Source: VRUE01 sp963807425 (GTDB taxonomy: Bacteria; Actinomycetota; Thermoleophilia; Solirubrobacterales; 70-9). From it: a stretch of 64,000 nucleotides of DNA. The translations under genes and the position numbers were made by a program. Under the pieces are notes generated by a model. The model saw only the letters and a program-made list of their open reading frames with translations, was not told the origin of the DNA and did not search any database. The stretch is taken from NCBI GenBank assembly GCA_963807425.1, contig CAWEBZ010000003.1, positions 170,201 to 234,200 on the forward strand. The letters run 5' to 3'. Positions 61,111-64,000 of the stretch are shown here, piece by piece. The stretch's first letter is position 1. Each line of letters starts with the position of its first letter.

Positions 61111-63292
61111 CGCCCGCCGCCTTTCCGTCCCCGGCGCCTGCGCCTGGGCGGCGCCGGCTCGCGGCCGGAGTCGGGCCGAGCCTTCTTTTCAGCGCGCGGT
61201 TTTTTCTGAGGCTCGCGGCCCTGCTCGCGCTCGGCCCGAAGCTCCTCGGCGAGGCTCGGCTCCGGCTCGTCCGAGGAGGCGGGCTTGGGGACCGGCGCTC
61301 GGCCCGCGGGCTGCTTGCCCTCACGCTGGGGCGGGCGGACGGGCTTCGCCTTCTCGGGACGCGGCTCGCGCGAGGATGCCTGGGGATCGGCTCCCTCCCG
61401 CTTCGGCTGCTTGCGTTTGCTCGCGCCTTTGGCGGATACGGGGCGGGTCGGCGTCGAGCCTTTCGGGGACGACGGCGCCGAGGTGGCGGAGCGGCCTTTC
61501 CCGGTGCCGGCCGTCGCCGGTGCTGAGCGCGGGCGGTCGGTCGGTCCCGGCGCGTCGAGAGGAGGCACGCCGCCGCCGACCGGGGCGCTGTAGTGGGTGC
61601 CGAAGAGGGGAGCCCGTTTCGAGCCGGCGCTGCCGGCGCCCGCGGCCGGTCCCCCGCGGCCGAACAGACGGCCCGGCGTCCCCATCGCTGCACCGCCCCC
61701 GCGCCGCAACGAGCGGAGGGTCCGGCCGCCCATGCGAGCGCCCGCGTAGATCCCGAGCACCCGCAGCGTGCCCTCCCGCCCCGGCGTGCTCGGCCCGGTC
61801 GCGATCCCGATCAGGCTGTCGGTGAGGCTCTTCCTCTGGATGAAGACGGCCCAGAAGAAGAGCGACTGCAAGCCGAAAGACATCAGCCAGCCGAGCTGTG
61901 CGGTCGCGCTCGCCAGGGCGCCGTTGACGGCGAGCAGGATCGCCAAGATCAAGCTGTAGGCGGCCTTGCGAAGTAGAAGCCCGGCGAGCTTCTCCAACCA
62001 GCCGCGGAAAAATGCGTGACCGCGGCCGGGGATCGCCGCCGCCACCAACGCGACCGGCGAGAAGGCGAGCCAGAGCAGCAGCAGAACCTGGGCGAGGATC
62101 ACCCCGATCGAGAGCGCCCCCAGCAGGAGGACGGCGCCGAGCGAGCCGAAGAAGAGGACGAGCGCCAGCAGCAGCCGCTGGTACTGGCCGCCCTCCTCCA
62201 TCGCATCGGTGGCGGGCTTGTCGGCGACGCCGAGCCGGTAGCCGGAGCGCTCGGCGTCAGGGAGGTCGGAAGCGTCGCCGTCGTTCAGCGCCTCGTACTC
62301 CTTGCCCCGCTCGTCGTGCTCGGCGGCGTTCAGGCTGTAGCGGAGGAAGCGCGGCGCGTACTTGTTCGCGTTGTTGATGCAGGTCTTGCCGTCCGCGGTG
62401 ATCTCGGTCTCGGCCTGCAGGCGGCGGGCGAGCGCGGCGTCACGGACGGGGTTGGAGGAGAGCGGGCGCACCGCGACCGACTCGGGATCGGAGTCCTCCG
62501 AGCCGGTGCCGGCGCGGGTGCAGTGTTCGAGGCCGCCGAAGTTGAGGACGGTCCAGGGGCGGAAGATGAGCAGGCTGAAGAGCTCGTTGGCCGTGTCCTC
62601 CTTCGCCTGCCGGGCGCTCGACGGGGTGCCGTGGGAGGAGATCGACAGGAACGCCCCCGACATCTGGTTCGTCCACTTCGAGACGCTGCCGATCGTCGTT
62701 CCCGGCTGGGCGACGAAGAACAGGGCGAGGACGACGTAGATCAGCGAGAGCCCGAGCGCTCCCGCCGTCTCGGAGTAGCGGCGCTGCACCAGCGCCTTCC
62801 ACATCGCCCAGCAGCCGGTGACCGCGACCGCGAGGACGAGCCAGGGCGCACCGAAGACATCGGAGTAGATGGTGTGGATCGCGCGGGAGACGGGCGCCAG
62901 CGCTCCGGCACCGCCGGTCGCCTGCGAGCCGTTGACCAAGTCCAGCTCGAAGGCGAACGAGAAGAGGGTGATGAGCAGGTTCGACAACCAGCTCGTGACC
63001 AGCCAGAGGATCGAGGCGAGGAAGTAGGCGATCATCGCCGGGACGCCCGAGGCGTCCACGTCGCCGCCGATCACCGAGACCGAGATGACGTCGAAGTGCT
63101 GGTCGAGCGTGTAGTGGCTGAGCGGGTAGCGGCCGGCGAGGCCGTCGCCTCCCAGCTGAGGCGCGGGGCCGACGTTCCCCCAGACGTCGCTGGCCGCGCC
63201 CGCGACCGGGTGCGCCATCGCCACGATCAGGGCCGCCAGCCAGAGGGTCACCGCGACGCGGCGGCGCCAGCGCCCTGCCTTCAGCGCGTCCG
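61107..63292 (-). CDS. VirB6/TrbL-like conjugative membrane protein (5' end replaced)
   Basis: A large multi-helix protein of the transfer channel. After a signal-like segment (R-R-R-V-A-V-T-L-W-L-A-A-L-I-V-A-M-A near 63,220-63,275) come about eight transmembrane helices, a hydrophilic loop, then a C-terminal tail of some 200 residues rich in Arg, Pro, Lys and Glu. This fits VirB6/TrbL-like proteins of Gram-positive systems. There is no native start: in frame, the protein runs at about 63,290 into codons that, in another frame, encode an alpha/beta hydrolase. The 5' end has therefore been lost at a joint. The frame stays open to 63,449. Confidence 0.75.
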
Positions 63293-63300
63293 GGGTCGCA
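63285..63300. other. novel joint: transfer gene fused to hydrolase gene
   Basis: Left of this point the minus strand reads as a VirB6/TrbL-like protein; right of it the minus strand reads, in another frame, as the N-terminus of an alpha/beta hydrolase. Neither gene has its expected partner half. This is a recombination breakpoint or an assembly chimera. Confidence 0.6.
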
Positions 63301-63408
63301 CCCCAGGCCGTGCAGGAGCAGGAGCACCGGCCCGCTACCAGTGCGCACGTAGGCACGGCGATGGCCGTGGATGGTGACGTACTGCACCTCGTGCCGCTGC
63401 TCGGACAA
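63295..63408 (-). pseudogene. alpha/beta-fold hydrolase, N-terminal fragment
   Basis: TTG at 63408, after GGGAGG, starts M-S-E-Q-R-H-E-V-Q-Y-V then R-T-G-S-G-P-V-L-L-L-L-H-G-L-G-C-D, the first strands and oxyanion-hole H-G motif of an alpha/beta hydrolase. After the Asp the homology stops and no nucleophile elbow or catalytic His follows. Only about 38 residues remain. Divergent from the PucR-type gene with 94 nt between starts. Confidence 0.7.
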
Positions 63409-63502
63409 GCCTGGGCCTCCCCATGTCGACGTGCGCTGCGGGAATCCAACCACGGACGAACGCCCGGTGAACACGAACCCTCCCACTCCTAGAGTCAGTC
63501 TT

Positions 63503-64000
63503 GTGACCACGGTGCCGGCGTCTCTGGAGCGGGCCGTCGCGGCGCTGATCCGGGCATCCGGCACGCTCAGCACGGCCGCTACCGCCCGCATGGACGCCGA
63601 GCTCGCCTGGTTCGGCGAGCTCGGCGCCGCCGAGCGGTCGTGGGTCGGCCAGATCGTGCAGGCCGGCATCCGGGCGTTCGTGGAGCGGTACTTCGGCGAC
63701 ACCCGCTCGCTGGCCACCGGGCTCGACGTCGCGGCCGACGTCTTCGGCGCCGCGCCCCGCGACCTCGCCGGGACGATCAGCCTCCAGCAGACCGTCGACC
63801 TCGTGCGGCTGTCGATCGAGGTGGTGGAGGACGAGCTCGAGCGGGTGCTCGACCCCGCCGACGTCACCGACGTCCGCACCGCCGTGGTCCGCTACGCCCG
63901 CGAGGTGGCCTTCGGTGCCGCCGAGGTGTACGCCCGCGCCGCCGAGACCCGCGGCGCCTGGGACGCCCGGGTGCGAGGCGCTCGTCGTGGACGCCGTGCT
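63503..64000 (+). CDS. PucR-type regulator, N-terminal part (3' truncated by window, late frameshift)
   Basis: GTG at 63503 opens a helical N-terminal domain typical of PucR-family regulators paired with hydrolases: V-A-A-L-I-R-A-S-G-T-L-S, W-V-G-Q-I-V-Q-A-G-I-R-A-F-V and R-L-S-I-E-V-V-E-D-E-L-E. Near 63,970 the reading changes from D-A-R-V to R-G-A-R-R, whereas the next frame continues as E-A-L-V-V-D-A-V, the usual family sequence. One surplus base there would explain this. The DNA-binding domain would lie beyond 64,000. Confidence 0.7.
   Translation, partial: MTTVPASLERAVAALIRASGTLSTAATARMDAELAWFGELGAAERSWVGQIVQAGIRAFVERYFGDTRSLATGLDVAADVFGAAPRDLAGTISLQQTVDLVRLSIEVVEDELERVLDPADVTDVRTAVVRYAREVAFGAAEVYARAAETRGAWDARVRGARRGRRA

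Overview
The window looks like chromosomal DNA of a high-GC Gram-positive bacterium. Coding regions are dominated by GAG, AAG and CTC/CTG codons, genes are tightly packed with many 4-nt start/stop overlaps, and GTG starts are frequent. Gene strings such as rsmI-metG-tatD-rsmA-ispE, glmU-prs, rplY-pth-mfd and a SurA-like gene-eno-FtsB-like gene are typical of Actinobacteria. My best guess is the Thermoleophilia/Solirubrobacterales lineage, from the overall gene set and the long Ala/Gly/Pro-rich sigma factor; this is inference and no rRNA is present to test it.

Layout. 1-8.9 kb: exported FKBP lipoprotein, an AlkZ-like winged-helix protein, SRPBCC and VOC proteins, glycyl-tRNA synthetase, a zinc ribbon, an LCP cell-wall ligase, a ROK sugar kinase, rsmI and metG. 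8.9-13.9 kb: a 1,235-residue CHAT protease-NTPase-helical repeat protein and an FMN alpha-hydroxy-acid oxidase, sitting between metG and tatD, which are usually close neighbours. 13.9-25.4 kb: tatD, rsmA, ispE, a DedA-PAP2 fusion, a PucR-type regulator, tRNA-Gln, HdeD-like protein, glmU, prs, a GDPD and an ABC transporter. 25.4-33.3 kb: UbiB-type kinase, rplY, pth (apparent CTG start), a crotonase-like protein, then a GMC oxidoreductase and an MpaB-like oxygenase that both carry frameshifts, and an intact TetR. 33.3-47.4 kb: mfd, SurA-like chaperone, eno, FtsB-like protein, GT-C-like membrane protein, nuclease, class I aldolase, a zinc-ribbon pseudo-rhomboid, UPF0173 hydrolase and an R2-like oxidase with a strong leader hairpin. 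47.4-52.4 kb: an ECF sigma factor fused to an anti-sigma-like zinc motif, tRNA-Leu, a ThDP enzyme, a 394-bp hairpin-rich gap, a Ppx/GppA phosphatase and initiator tRNA-Met.

From the 3' half of the initiator tRNA gene rightwards lies an integrative conjugative-type element: a large serine integrase whose last codons are read antisense from the tRNA, a small ORF, an AAA-type ATPase on the opposite strand, a replication-relaxation protein, a TraG/VirD4-like ATPase, a transglycosylase-CHAP wall hydrolase and a VirB6/TrbL-like membrane protein. This is consistent with conjugation across a thick Gram-positive wall.

At about 63,290 the VirB6/TrbL-like gene runs abruptly into the N-terminus of an unrelated alpha/beta hydrolase in another frame, divergent from a PucR-type regulator that continues past the window end. 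This is either a real recombination joint or an assembly chimera. No CRISPR array, rRNA or complete IS element was seen.
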